DNA of 64,000 bases from Pectinatus haikarae. Lineage in GTDB: Bacteria; Bacillota; Negativicutes; Selenomonadales; Selenomonadaceae. Below the pieces are notes generated by a model. The model had not been told where the DNA came from, made no database searches, and was given only the letters and a program-made list of their open reading frames with translations. The stretch is from the NCBI RefSeq assembly GCF_015732185.1, contig NZ_WIQM01000008.1, positions 248,001-312,000 on the forward strand. The letters are read 5' to 3'. The position numbers and the translations under genes are program-made. This document shows positions 25,160 through 34,114 of the stretch, piece by piece; within the stretch, counting starts at the first letter, position 1, and each line of letters starts with the position of its first letter.

Positions 25160-25977
25160 TGAAATTGCCGGTTATTTATATAATAACTGAATCTCTGGGA
25201 GAGACGGCTGAAGCAGTCGTCAGGGCCACTGCCAGCCAGTTTGATTCAGGGAATTTCGAAATTATCCGCATTCCGTATGTGGACTCGACCGGCGTGCTGG
25301 AAAGTGCTTTGCGGGAAGTGGCGAAACGGAATGCCTTTGTCTGCCATACTTTGATTTCTCCTGATCTGCGGAAGGCTTTCAATAGATTGGCGGATGAATA
25401 TAATGTTGTATTTGTCGATATTCTGGGACCGATGCTGGCGACTGTACAGAAACTTTCCGGTATGCAGCCCAAAAATCAGCCGGGGCTGACGCATATGCTG
25501 AATCGGGATTATTTCAAACGGATTGAGGCTATTGAATTTGCCGTGAAATATGACGACGGTAAAAGTCCTGCCGGTTTGCTGAAAGCAGATGTTGTCCTGA
25601 TAGGTGTGTCACGGACTTCAAAAACGCCCTTAAGTATGTATCTGGCACATAAAGGACTCAAGGTGGCAAATGTGCCGCTTATTCCGGGGATAGCACCGCC
25701 GGAAGAATTGCTGGATACTCCTGCACAGAAAATAATAGGACTTATTGCCGATCCTGTGAAACTTAATGAAATACGTATGGAAAGATTGAGGGCAATAGGT
25801 CTTATGCCGGATGCCAGCTATGCAAAACTGACCTGTATTGCGGAAGAAATGGAGTACGCAAAGGCTGTTATGAGACGGCTGAAGTGTCAGGTAATAGATG
25901 TGTCGAATAGTGCCATAGAAGAAACCGCACATATGATATTGGAGCATTACGGGAAATTTTTGGAAATGAACAGCTGA
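25159..25977 (+). CDS. ppsR: Pyruvate,water dikinase / PPDK regulatory protein (Ser/Thr kinase-phosphorylase)
   Basis: DUF299-family bifunctional ADP-dependent kinase and Pi-dependent phosphorylase that switches PEP synthase or PPDK off and on by modifying a residue next to its catalytic His. At 272 aa the P-loop-like GVSRTSKTPLSMYLA (about 151-165) is diagnostic. A GTG start overlaps the ccpN stop, preceded by aaaggggg. With PEP synthase two genes upstream, that enzyme is the likely target. A hairpin terminator follows at 25989. Confidence 0.93.
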   Translation: MKLPVIYIITESLGETAEAVVRATASQFDSGNFEIIRIPYVDSTGVLESALREVAKRNAFVCHTLISPDLRKAFNRLADEYNVVFVDILGPMLATVQKLSGMQPKNQPGLTHMLNRDYFKRIEAIEFAVKYDDGKSPAGLLKADVVLIGVSRTSKTPLSMYLAHKGLKVANVPLIPGIAPPEELLDTPAQKIIGLIADPVKLNEIRMERLRAIGLMPDASYAKLTCIAEEMEYAKAVMRRLKCQVIDVSNSAIEETAHMILEHYGKFLEMNS

Positions 25978-25988
25978 TCTGAAATATA

Positions 25989-26020
25989 AAACTCCAGCCG
26001 ATGAGTGGCTGGAGTTTGCT
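25989..26020. terminator. Intrinsic terminator after ppsR
   Basis: aaactccagcc (25989-25999) pairs with ggctggagttt (26007-26017). The minus-strand aldo-keto reductase ends 16 bp on, so it may serve both. Confidence 0.75.
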
Positions 26021-26035
26021 GTATTCGAAGAATTG

Positions 26036-27181
26036 TCAGACAGTCTGCGGTGTTTCAAATAAATCAGTGACTTCTTTGAGCCAGTCAATTATTTGAATAT
26101 GCTGCGGGCACATTTTTTCACATTGTCCGCAGTTGATGCAGTCGGAAGCCTTGCCAAAAGTTTTTGCATAATTATTATAATAAACATTTTCAATACTCAT
26201 TGCCGGTTTCTGAGGCATCATGGAGTGTTGTTTTTTTGTATTGTACAAAGAAAAATAATTTGGTATGGCAATGTTTTTAGGACATCCCTTTACACAATAC
26301 TGGCAGGCTGTACAGGGGATGGCTATGGATTCATTTATGATACTGACTGCCTTGTCTATTATGGTATATTCTTCCTTGGATAATGGTTGAAAATCCTGCA
26401 TATAGTTTGTATTATCTGTCAGCTGAGCCAGACTGGACATACCTGAAAGCACCATCATAACGCCTTCCTGGCTTGCGGCGTAACGGACGGCCCAGGAGGG
26501 CGCAGACATATCAGGCTGATATTCTTTAAATAAAGCTGCTGCTTTTTCCGGAATATTTGCCAGCATACCGCCTTTTACAGGTTCCATGATGACAATAGGT
26601 TTATTGTGTTTTCTGGCTGTTTCATAGCATTTCCGTGACTGTATACTTTCATTTTCCCAGTCAAGATAATTTATTTGCAGCTGCACAAAATCAACCTCGG
26701 GATGAGCTGTCAGAATTTCATCCAGAAGGACAGCTCTGTCATGGAAGGAAAAGCCTATATTTTTTACTTTGCCGCTGCTTTTCTTTTCGGATATAAAATC
26801 AAAACTATTAAAATTCTGAGCTGTTTTATAATTTTCAACACCAAGATTGTGCAGCAGATAATAATCAAAATAATCAACACCGCACTTTTGCAGCTGCTCA
26901 TCAAAGATACGCTTCTGATCATCAGGTGATTTCAGCATCATTGTCGGCAGTTTTGTAGCCAGCGTGAAACTGCTGCGCGGGTGGCGCTTGACGAGAGCTT
27001 CACGGAGTGCAGTCTCACTTTGAAAGGCATGATACATCCATGCGGTGTCAAAATAAGTAAAACCCTTGGACAGAAAAATATCGACCATTTTTTCTATTTG
27101 CGGCATATCGAAGCTGGCCGGTTCGTTTTGATCTTTCAAAGGCAGGCGCATAAAGCCAAACCCAAGTTTTTTTGCATTCAT
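26036..27181 (-). CDS. Aldo/keto reductase with C-terminal 4Fe-4S ferredoxin domain
   Basis: 381 aa. The N-terminal ~290 residues are an aldo-keto reductase barrel: GFGFMRLP at the start, catalytic Asp/Tyr in [10 protein letters not shown], and HNLGVENY and VMEPVKGG blocks. The C-terminal part carries [12 protein letters not shown] and [12 protein letters not shown], two 4Fe-4S clusters. This fusion is common in anaerobes and may couple NADPH or ferredoxin to carbonyl reduction. The ATG at 27181 is correctly spaced from cggagga; the 45 residues upstream in frame are unsupported. Substrate unknown. Confidence 0.9.
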   Translation of the reverse strand: MNAKKLGFGFMRLPLKDQNEPASFDMPQIEKMVDIFLSKGFTYFDTAWMYHAFQSETALREALVKRHPRSSFTLATKLPTMMLKSPDDQKRIFDEQLQKCGVDYFDYYLLHNLGVENYKTAQNFNSFDFISEKKSSGKVKNIGFSFHDRAVLLDEILTAHPEVDFVQLQINYLDWENESIQSRKCYETARKHNKPIVIMEPVKGGMLANIPEKAAALFKEYQPDMSAPSWAVRYAASQEGVMMVLSGMSSLAQLTDNTNYMQDFQPLSKEEYTIIDKAVSIINESIAIPCTACQYCVKGCPKNIAIPNYFSLYNTKKQHSMMPQKPAMSIENVYYNNYAKTFGKASDCINCGQCEKMCPQHIQIIDWLKEVTDLFETPQTV

Positions 27182-27384
27182 AATCATTCCTCCGCTTATA
27201 TTGTCTGATTGCCATTTATTATGGCTGTGAAGAATAGCTGATAAAAGAATTGGAGAGCATGGATACTTTTTGCAGCGGACAATTCGTTTGATCAGCATTC
27301 CGATGAAATAGAGCAATATTCCAATAATATATTAGTATGAACACTACTGATTTATTTTAGCACTTGAAGTTTACTCCATGTCAA

Positions 27385-27426
27385 TAGAAAAATGGACTGC
27401 CACTATAGAAAATAATGACAGTCCAT
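27385..27426 (-). terminator. Terminator of the ethanolamine operon
   Basis: On the minus strand atggactg and cagtccat (outer arms 27419-27426 and 27392-27399) pair, extended by tca/tgg, then a T5 run. It lies 66 bp after cobT. Confidence 0.7.
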
Positions 27427-27491
27427 ATATGTTCTCTGTATTTCTGGATAAGATGATAAGATAAATGAAGATTATGCAGCGAAGATGGAGG

Positions 27492-28517
27492 TCATGCCTC
27501 CCTGGAGATATGGGAAAGGTCCTGCGGCTCAGTCAATTCGGACATTTTGGGGACCTGGCAGATAGCTGCGATCACAGAACGCAGCATAGTTACTGCCAAA
27601 ACGGCACCGCTGCCTTCACCGAGGGCAAGATCCGCTCTGATGGGAACCTCTGCTTCTTCTATACCGCCCAGATGTAAAGCATAAGCCATACCCGGCTCTC
27701 TTGACATGTGTGAGGCAAATCCGTAGTCAGAAATACTCGGGTCCATGCGTACTGCACAAGCAAAAGCTGCCGCTGTGATAAATCCGTCCAGAACGAAAGG
27801 TATGTTTTTCTGTTTACAGGCGAGCATTGCGCCACACATAGCCGCAATATCAAAACCGCCCACACAGCGGATTATTTCTGCCGGATCAGTGAAAAGCCTG
27901 CCGTAAATATTTCCGGCTGCTGCCACGACTTCCCGTTTTCTTTTGATAACTTCAGGATATTGAGCATTTGCTCCGCAGCCGACGATAAATTCCGGGGCTA
28001 TCTGAGTCAAGCCATGAAGAACGGCAGATGATGTCGTGGTGTTGCCGATGCCCATTTCACCGAGGGAAATGAGATTGCAGTCTTTTGCCCGGCTGACCAT
28101 TTCCTGTCCGGAAGCAAAGGCCTGCTGATATTCTTCTCGTGTCATGGCAGGCTCTTTCAGAAAATTTTTGGTTCCTTTGGCAGTTTTTCTGTTGATTCCT
28201 ACAGATAAATCATTATTTATGCCTACGTCTATTACTTGGTAGGGAATGTTATTTGTCTGACAAAAAACACTTATCACCGCTTTGCCCGCTGCCATGTTCT
28301 GCGCCTGCCGATAAGTGATATCCTGTGACTGTCTTACCACGCCTTCTTCAATGATACCATTGTCGGCTGCAAAGATCAGATGCAGAGGACGGAGCTGTTC
28401 AGGCGTAGACTGCCAGGCAGTAAAAAGTTTTACCGCCTGCCTGCCGAGCAGACCGAGACTGCCGGACGGTATTGCCATTTCAGCTAATTTTTTCTTTGCT
28501 TCTGTGCTGCTGTTCAT
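27492..28517 (-). CDS. cobT: Nicotinate-nucleotide--dimethylbenzimidazole phosphoribosyltransferase
   Basis: Activates the lower ligand base of cobamides as an alpha-ribotide; 341 aa. It has the family segments GSLGLLGRQAVKL near residue 18, FAADNGIIEEGV and SLGEMGIGNTTTSSAV, and the catalytic Glu in LALGEGSGAV. The start follows aggaggag. It is the last gene of the ethanolamine operon, 20 bp after eutC. That makes sense because ethanolamine ammonia-lyase needs adenosylcobalamin. In Negativicutes that make phenolyl cobamides the base used may not be dimethylbenzimidazole. Confidence 0.94.
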   Translation of the reverse strand: MNSSTEAKKKLAEMAIPSGSLGLLGRQAVKLFTAWQSTPEQLRPLHLIFAADNGIIEEGVVRQSQDITYRQAQNMAAGKAVISVFCQTNNIPYQVIDVGINNDLSVGINRKTAKGTKNFLKEPAMTREEYQQAFASGQEMVSRAKDCNLISLGEMGIGNTTTSSAVLHGLTQIAPEFIVGCGANAQYPEVIKRKREVVAAAGNIYGRLFTDPAEIIRCVGGFDIAAMCGAMLACKQKNIPFVLDGFITAAAFACAVRMDPSISDYGFASHMSREPGMAYALHLGGIEEAEVPIRADLALGEGSGAVLAVTMLRSVIAAICQVPKMSELTEPQDLSHISREA

Positions 28518-28536
28518 GATTAGTTCTCCTCCTGTA

Positions 28537-29304
28537 TCAAAGTTTCAATTCTGTGCCGCTTTTTTTCTCACGCATGAGTACATCTGTGAGGTGTATTATT
28601 TGAGCACCTGCTTCAACCGGAGGAATGCCTTTGCGGTATATATTTGATACCACTGTTCTTTGGGATTCCGGTTTTTTTGAGCTTGATTCATATGCCATGT
28701 AGCAGCTCATACTTTCACCGGTGGCCAGTCCCGGACGTTCGCCTATAAGCTGGATGGTGACCTTTGCATTTAAGGCTTCACTGATTTTGTCCATTGTGGC
28801 GACTCTGCTGTATTTTACAAAAATCGGCGTGCCGACTTTGTATCCTTTTGCGGTCAGACCGTCTGTCAGAATACCAAAAATATCTTCAAGATTGGCATCA
28901 ATGGCATATCCGCTTAAACCGTCGGCGACTATGAGCTGTACATCAGGTGACATGATGCAGTTTGCCTTTATCTGTTCTGTTGTTTCCTTAGAAAAAATCC
29001 TTCCCAGATCAGGACGGCGGATATATTCTTCTTTATTATTGACCTGTGTCTGTACTTTGAAAAAACCCAGACGGTCAATAAGTCCTTCGTCTACATCAGA
29101 CCATACGGCATCCATGGCAATAGCGTGATCGGCGCGGAATTTAAGCAGTGTTTCCGTTTTAAAGCGGCTGCCTGCCCTGCCGATGCAGATACGGGCATTG
29201 GTAGTTTTCTTCAGCTGCCGGCAGAAAGCCGGATTTTGCGGTGTATCTATCAAGACGGTATCTTTGATTTCCTGTGTTGAAATATCTTTTACCATATCAT
29301 CCAT
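28537..29304 (-). CDS. eutC: Ethanolamine ammonia-lyase small subunit
   Basis: Small subunit of the B12-dependent lyase splitting ethanolamine to acetaldehyde and ammonia. About 255 aa from the ATG at 29304, one base after the eutB stop, behind gggag. ARICIGRAGSRFKTETLLKFRADHAIAMDAVW (about 45-75), IVADGLSGYAI and the GERPGLATGESMSCYMAYE block are diagnostic. It is somewhat shorter than E. coli EutC at the N-terminus, and the microcompartment-targeting N-terminal extension is not evident. That agrees with the lack of shell genes here. Confidence 0.95.
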   Translation of the reverse strand: MDDMVKDISTQEIKDTVLIDTPQNPAFCRQLKKTTNARICIGRAGSRFKTETLLKFRADHAIAMDAVWSDVDEGLIDRLGFFKVQTQVNNKEEYIRRPDLGRIFSKETTEQIKANCIMSPDVQLIVADGLSGYAIDANLEDIFGILTDGLTAKGYKVGTPIFVKYSRVATMDKISEALNAKVTIQLIGERPGLATGESMSCYMAYESSSKKPESQRTVVSNIYRKGIPPVEAGAQIIHLTDVLMREKKSGTELKL

Positions 29305-29305
29305 T

Positions 29306-30676
29306 TTATTTCTCCCATCCCTGAAACATTGAAGGATCGCCGGCTTGGGCAGTGAGCTGTCCGTTTTGCATAATACCAAGCTCCTGCATGCGCGCCGCAA
29401 AGGCAGCTATCGGTGTTTTACTGCTCAAGTCGCGCAGTGCGGCTACGTCATGATAGCTTGTTGTCTGATACATGAGCATGACGTCATCACCCGCAGGAAT
29501 TCCCATAATGTAGTTGCAGTCCGCAAGTGTCAGCATCATGGCAAGGTTTTCCAAATCATTTTGATCTGCTTTCATATGATTCGTGTAACAGACATCGACA
29601 CCCATGGGGATGCCGGTGAGTTTGCCCATGAAATGATCTTCAAGGCCGGCTCTGATCATTTGTCTGCCGTCGTATAAATATTCTGGACCGATGAAGCCCA
29701 CCACAGTATTTACCAAAAAAGGATGGTACCGCTTGGCAAAGGCATAGCAGCGTGCTTCCATTGTCAATTGATCGGCACCGTGATTGCCGTCTGAAGACAA
29801 TTCGGAACCTTGCCCGGTTTCGAAATACATAAAATTTTTGCCGCGGGAACTTTTCTTTTCTTTCATCATGGCATAAGCTTCATCCATCAGGCTTACATCT
29901 ATACCGAAGGCTCTGCTGGCAAGTTCTGAACCAGCCAGGCTTTGGAACATCAGATCCATCGGCGCATCCGTTTGTTCCAGGACCTTCATTTGCGTTGTTA
30001 CATGGGCAAGAACGCAGTTTTGCGTGGGCAGCTGCCAATGGTCCATAAAGGATTTAAAATTTTTTAATATTGACGAAACGCTTTCTATGGAATCAACGGC
30101 CGGATTGAGGCCTATAACGGCATCACCGACGCCGTAACTGACACCCTCCATGACAGAAGCCATGATTCCGTTTATATCGTCCGTGGCATGATTGGGCTGC
30201 AGCCGGGAGGATAAGGTGCCGGGCAGTCCTATCGTTGTATTGCAGGTAGCGGTTACGGGCAATTTATGGGCTGCCGTGACAAGATCCATATTGCTCATAA
30301 GCTTGGCTGCCGCAGCTACTATTTCTGATGTCAGACCGCCGCGCACAGCAGCTATTTCTTCAGGTGCCGCTGAAAGTAAAAATTCCCGGAAGGAGCCTGC
30401 CGTAAGGCTTTTTATTTTCGCGAAAGCTTTTTCGTCAACGGCATCCTGATCGGCTCTTGTTACATCGTCAGTTTCATAGGGGACGACAGGATTGTTGCGC
30501 AGGTCTTCAAGTGTCATATCGGCCAGCACAGCTTTTGCCGCAACTCGTTCTACCGTGCTTTGGGCGGCAACTCCGGCTAAAATATCACCGGACTTTTCTT
30601 CATTTGCTTTTGCCAATACATCCTTTACATCACGAAAGGAATATGTCTGGTCAAATAAACGTGTTTTTAATTTCAT
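29306..30676 (-). CDS. eutB: Ethanolamine ammonia-lyase large subunit
   Basis: Catalytic B12-binding subunit, 456 aa, the usual length. FRDVKDVLAKANEEKSGD near the N-terminus, LSSRLQPNHATDD (around 156), GLNPAVDS and CYTNHMKADQND are family blocks. The ATG at 30676 follows aaggtg. It lies between eutA (29 bp upstream) and eutC (essentially no gap). Function needs adenosylcobalamin and EutA reactivation, and both EutA and CobT are encoded in the operon. Confidence 0.97.
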   Translation of the reverse strand: MKLKTRLFDQTYSFRDVKDVLAKANEEKSGDILAGVAAQSTVERVAAKAVLADMTLEDLRNNPVVPYETDDVTRADQDAVDEKAFAKIKSLTAGSFREFLLSAAPEEIAAVRGGLTSEIVAAAAKLMSNMDLVTAAHKLPVTATCNTTIGLPGTLSSRLQPNHATDDINGIMASVMEGVSYGVGDAVIGLNPAVDSIESVSSILKNFKSFMDHWQLPTQNCVLAHVTTQMKVLEQTDAPMDLMFQSLAGSELASRAFGIDVSLMDEAYAMMKEKKSSRGKNFMYFETGQGSELSSDGNHGADQLTMEARCYAFAKRYHPFLVNTVVGFIGPEYLYDGRQMIRAGLEDHFMGKLTGIPMGVDVCYTNHMKADQNDLENLAMMLTLADCNYIMGIPAGDDVMLMYQTTSYHDVAALRDLSSKTPIAAFAARMQELGIMQNGQLTAQAGDPSMFQGWEK

Positions 30677-30705
30677 TTTTTCACCTTTATATCTGTGTAT
30701 TTAAA

Positions 30706-32121
30706 CTATGCCGTGAAAATTAGAGTTTTCACAACTACCGGCACCGCACTGCCAATACTGCGGCCAATATCTATATAATCACCGTCGTGCGCTTTGATGC
30801 GGTCAAGACATATTATCTGCGTATCGGCAAGATAGCGTTTGAGTGTAAGGCCCAGTGCTTTTGCAAAATCGGCCTCCAGAAGAATGACAAGAGGCTGATT
30901 TAACTGTACAGGTATATTTTCCGCTATCATTCGCGCTAAAGTTTTTACGTCTGAATATGAAGGAGCTGCCGTCCCGGCAAGGGCTAATGCCGGCAGATCA
31001 TCAGGGAAAAGCCGGAGCTTCTGCTGCAATATTTTCCCGCTTTTTTCTATATCGGCTGTTGATTGTTCCAGGGAAAGCTGCATGACGGGCAGATTTTTTA
31101 TGGGCAGGACCGATTCGTCCGCCGATATGGTGCTGCCGCTTAGGCAAAGTGAATGAGTGCCGGCTCCGATAACGGTAGCTCTGATTTTTTCCTTGGGTTT
31201 CTGCAGCTGCATACCGTGAGCGGAAAAATAATCCCGGACGGACGAACCCAAAAGAGGGCCTATATCGCCGAATAATGCAACATCTTCTATATTGCGCGGC
31301 GTAAAATCCCTGTATACATATTCGGCCACTCCGCCGGAGATCATTGCCAGCGGCAGTTCAAACGGACCGCATTCATGACCGATAAAAAGCTTTTTTGCTG
31401 CAGGTGTCAGTGTCAGCTGTTTGATGATCCTGTATAGTATTTTGGCAAATGTTCTGGTTAAAAGATGAAGATCAGCAAAATCCGCTTTTTCCCCGGGGTG
31501 TATTTTATCTTCCAGACCAAGTTCCACCAGCAGGTCCTTGATTTTTGCTGATACATAATTTATTGTGCCGTCTTTTTGTAGGCGGAGCAGCCGCCCGCCG
31601 ATATCCAGCGCGAATGTAGATGAGGCTTCTCCGTCGATAAAAAGAGCCGCGTTTGTGGTACCGCCGCCGATATCAAAATTGAGTACGGCTTCACCGTGAT
31701 TTTTTGATTTTTCTCCCGCTCCGGCACCAAGGCCCGCCAACAGAGATTCAAGATCAGGGCCGGCGGTCGCAACAACAAAATCACCGGCAAAATCAGACAA
31801 AGATTGAAGAACAGCCGAGGCATTTTCTTTGCGGGCAGTTTCTCCGGTGATAATAACAGCACCCGTTTGCAAATCATTTTTTTTGATCCCCGCTTTTAAA
31901 TATTCTTTTTCGACAAGATTTTTTAGTGCGGGCAGGTCTATCCTGTTATCGGATAGGACAGGTGTGAAATAAACGGTGCTTTTATAAATTATTTCTTTTC
32001 TGCTGATTTTTACTTCCGGTACGGCTGTGACAGCTTTGTCTTCCAGATAGATGCGGCTGAAAATGATCTGTGTTGTTGTTGTTCCGAGATCTACGCCAAC
32101 GCTCAGCAATGATTCCTGCAT
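30706..32121 (-). CDS. eutA: Ethanolamine ammonia-lyase reactivating factor EutA
   Basis: ATP-dependent chaperone-like factor that replaces damaged cobalamin in the lyase, 471 aa, actin/Hsp70-like fold. It has the N-terminal phosphate loop SVGVDLGTTTTQIIFS (about 6-21) and the second nucleotide motif NFDIGGGTTNAALF (about 168-181). It lies directly upstream of eutB on the same strand. A short hairpin (32152-32173) separates it from the permease gene and may tune expression. Confidence 0.94.
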   Translation of the reverse strand: MQESLLSVGVDLGTTTTQIIFSRIYLEDKAVTAVPEVKISRKEIIYKSTVYFTPVLSDNRIDLPALKNLVEKEYLKAGIKKNDLQTGAVIITGETARKENASAVLQSLSDFAGDFVVATAGPDLESLLAGLGAGAGEKSKNHGEAVLNFDIGGGTTNAALFIDGEASSTFALDIGGRLLRLQKDGTINYVSAKIKDLLVELGLEDKIHPGEKADFADLHLLTRTFAKILYRIIKQLTLTPAAKKLFIGHECGPFELPLAMISGGVAEYVYRDFTPRNIEDVALFGDIGPLLGSSVRDYFSAHGMQLQKPKEKIRATVIGAGTHSLCLSGSTISADESVLPIKNLPVMQLSLEQSTADIEKSGKILQQKLRLFPDDLPALALAGTAAPSYSDVKTLARMIAENIPVQLNQPLVILLEADFAKALGLTLKRYLADTQIICLDRIKAHDGDYIDIGRSIGSAVPVVVKTLIFTA

Positions 32122-32151
32122 GAATTGTCACCTTCAGTTAAAATTCCAAAA

Positions 32152-32173
32152 GGACTGCAGATGACTGCAGTCC
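32152..32173 (-). terminator. Short intercistronic hairpin between permease and eutA
   Basis: ggactgcag/ctgcagtcc forms a 9-bp stem with a 4-nt loop, followed on the minus strand by TTTT. With so few Ts it is probably a partial terminator or processing site. Confidence 0.45.
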
Positions 32174-32180
32174 CTGAAAA

Positions 32181-33554
32181 TTATTTGTCCAGCTCATCCA
32201 ATACACCGAATTCTTCTTCAAAAGGACGAATATGTTTGTTGCCCCAGACGAAATAATAAAGGATCGCTACTGCGTAGACACCAAGTACATAGGGGATCAC
32301 ATCACTTGAAGCTACAAAGAGACTGATCAGGCAAAAAATTGCCATGAGCATGCTTATAACGGGAATGACTGGATAGGAAACCCTAAAGGGACGCTTTAGA
32401 TCCGGTTCTTTGGAACGAAGCACGAACAGGCTGACAAGACTTATGATATACATGACAACGGAACCGAAGGCCGCTATTGTAATAACTACATTTGTAAGAC
32501 CGGTAAGCGCTGTAATCAGGCAGACGATGCCGGGAAGAATAAGTGCCCATACGGGAGTGTGATGCTTATCGTCAAGCTTTGCCAGAAACTTTGGCAGATA
32601 ACCGGTGCGGGCCATTGCATAAGTCTGGCGTGAATAGCCGATTATAATGCCATGCAGAGAGGCAACAAGACCAAAAAGACCGATGCAGCTCATGAGAATA
32701 ACAGGCCAGGAACCCTCACCGAAAACGGCACTTAAAGCCAACGGCAAAGGAAAATCGACGTTATCGACCAGTTTGGTATCGGTAATGCCTGCGGTGATGA
32801 ATAGAGTAAGAAAGGCCATTACAAGAAGCGTTGCCATTCCTGTTAAGAATCCTTTGGAGATATCATGCTGCGGGTCAACCATTTCTTCCGCGCTCATAGC
32901 GCCGCCTTCTATAGCCAGGTAAAACCAAATGGCAAAAGGTACGGCAGCCATTACGCCTTGAGCTCCGTTAGGAAAATACGGTTGAGCCATAACACGGGAA
33001 AGATCAAAATACGGCAAAGCGAGTATCCAATAAATGACCAGGCCGACAAGAGCGATAATAGTCACTGTAAGCTCGAAAGTTGCCGAAACTTTCATTCCCA
33101 GATAATTGATGAAGATAAAAAATAAGAAAGCAACCACTGTGGCGGCCATTACGTTGATACCCGGAATAATGGAGTGGACATATCCGCCGACTGCAAGCGC
33201 GATGGCCGGAGGAGCGAAGACAAATTCTATAAGACAGCTGATGCCGTTCAAATATCCCCCAAATTTACCGAGTGCCCGGCGTGCATATGCCGAGGGACCT
33301 CCGGCATGAGGAATTGCCGTGGCAAGTTCAGAATAGGACAATATGAATGTTACATAAAAAATTGTTACTGGAATGAGTGCCAATGCAAGGCCCATTACGC
33401 CGCCTTCCGCAAATCCGTAGCTCCAGCCGAAGTAATTGCCGGAAATAACCAGACCGACTGCCAGAGCCCATAAATGGATAGGTTTTAAAACGCGGGACAG
33501 ATTTTCTGTTTCTGCATTCTTTTCATGCAGTGCTGCTTTTGTGCTAATTTCCAT
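32181..33554 (-). CDS. eat: Ethanolamine permease (APC superfamily)
   Basis: 457-aa membrane transporter with about 12 helices. The N-terminal HLWALAVGLVISGNYFGWSYG (around 30-50) and AYARRALGKFGGYLNG segments match the ethanolamine permease subfamily of APC transporters. The ATG at 33554 follows aaggagaatgg; the longer open frame reads through the leader terminators and is rejected. It is the first gene of the eat-eutA-eutB-eutC-cobT operon, with leader control described at 33577-33774. Confidence 0.92.
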   Translation of the reverse strand: MEISTKAALHEKNAETENLSRVLKPIHLWALAVGLVISGNYFGWSYGFAEGGVMGLALALIPVTIFYVTFILSYSELATAIPHAGGPSAYARRALGKFGGYLNGISCLIEFVFAPPAIALAVGGYVHSIIPGINVMAATVVAFLFFIFINYLGMKVSATFELTVTIIALVGLVIYWILALPYFDLSRVMAQPYFPNGAQGVMAAVPFAIWFYLAIEGGAMSAEEMVDPQHDISKGFLTGMATLLVMAFLTLFITAGITDTKLVDNVDFPLPLALSAVFGEGSWPVILMSCIGLFGLVASLHGIIIGYSRQTYAMARTGYLPKFLAKLDDKHHTPVWALILPGIVCLITALTGLTNVVITIAAFGSVVMYIISLVSLFVLRSKEPDLKRPFRVSYPVIPVISMLMAIFCLISLFVASSDVIPYVLGVYAVAILYYFVWGNKHIRPFEEEFGVLDELDK

Positions 33555-33576
33555 AAACCATTCTCCTTTTTGACAT

Positions 33577-33617
33577 AAAAAAACCCGCAAACAGGGATAA
33601 TAAGCCTGTTTGCGGGC
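33577..33617 (-). terminator. Leader terminator 2 of the ethanolamine operon
   Basis: On the minus strand, the 12-bp arms cccgcaaacagg (5' arm, + strand 33605-33616) and cctgtttgcggg (3' arm, 33584-33595) pair, followed by a T7 tract at 33583-33577. This ends only about 22 bp before the permease ATG, so it is an attenuator, not an upstream gene's terminator. An alternative stem (33627-33633 with 33598-33604, 7 bp) around a gggcaatgatgccc hairpin could compete. Confidence 0.7.
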
Positions 33618-33661
33618 ATCATTGCCCTTATTATAAATACAGCCAGCATCCACAAAAAAAG

Positions 33662-33713
33662 AAAAAAAGCGCTCCGAAGAGACCTGTGACAGAGGTCTGT
33701 TCAAAGCGCTTTT
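33662..33713 (-). terminator. Leader terminator 1 of the ethanolamine operon
   Basis: On the minus strand aaaagcgct (33713-33705) pairs with agcgctttt (33673-33665). An inner agacct/aggtct stem (33698-33693 with 33685-33680) extends the structure, and the T-tract reaches 33662. It lies between the promoter at 33746-33774 and terminator 2. Confidence 0.65.
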
Positions 33714-33745
33714 GCCGTATTCCTTTGTGAAAACTTATGGAACTT

Positions 33746-33774
33746 ATGATACCCGATACAGCTTTTATTGTCAA
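33746..33774 (-). promoter_or_regulatory. Promoter of the ethanolamine operon
   Basis: Minus-strand TTGACA (33774-33769) and TATCAT (33751-33746) are spaced by exactly 17 bp. The leader from here to the permease start is about 185 nt. Confidence 0.75.
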
Positions 33775-33925
33775 GCAGAGAATAATATTTTTACCGTTGA
33801 AATATATGTGAATATCAAAAAAAGCGGACTTCATAAAAGTCATTACAGAGAGATTTTTTTAATATTGCATACTCTATAGAAATAAACTATAATACAAATT
33901 GACTTTATCATTAAAACATTTGTAA

Positions 33926-34020
33926 AGCTGCGGGCGCATAGGCACCGAGTAAAGTAAGGCGTGCGTTCAGCTGCTATATCGGCCAGCGCTTTTAGGCGCT
34001 GGCCTTAGCTTTTGCGCAGA
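33926..34020 (+). ncRNA. Structured leader of the APC permease gene
   Basis: In the 5' region of the plus-strand permease, agctg...gcgca (33926-33938) can pair with tgcgt...cagct (33962-33973). A strong hairpin ggccagcgc/gcgctggcc (33981-33989 and 33996-34004) follows, then a pyrimidine-rich stretch. GC content is well above the surrounding AT-rich DNA. It ends about 95 bp before the start codon. No known riboswitch consensus was recognised, and function is inferred. Confidence 0.4.
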
Positions 34021-34114
34021 AGGCAGACTTTCTCCGACAATAAGAGCTGCATTATTTGCAGATAACAGGCGGAATTATACATATAATCGCAGAAATAGAT
34101 AAGGAGAACGTACC

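Noticed and set aside
33555-33774. Adenosylcobalamin riboswitch for the ethanolamine operon
   Set aside because: The leader is too short and lacks the B12-box; only tandem terminators are seen.
33631-33843. 70-codon minus-strand frame upstream of the ethanolamine permease
   Set aside because: Overlaps the promoter and terminator hairpins of the leader and has no ribosome-binding site.
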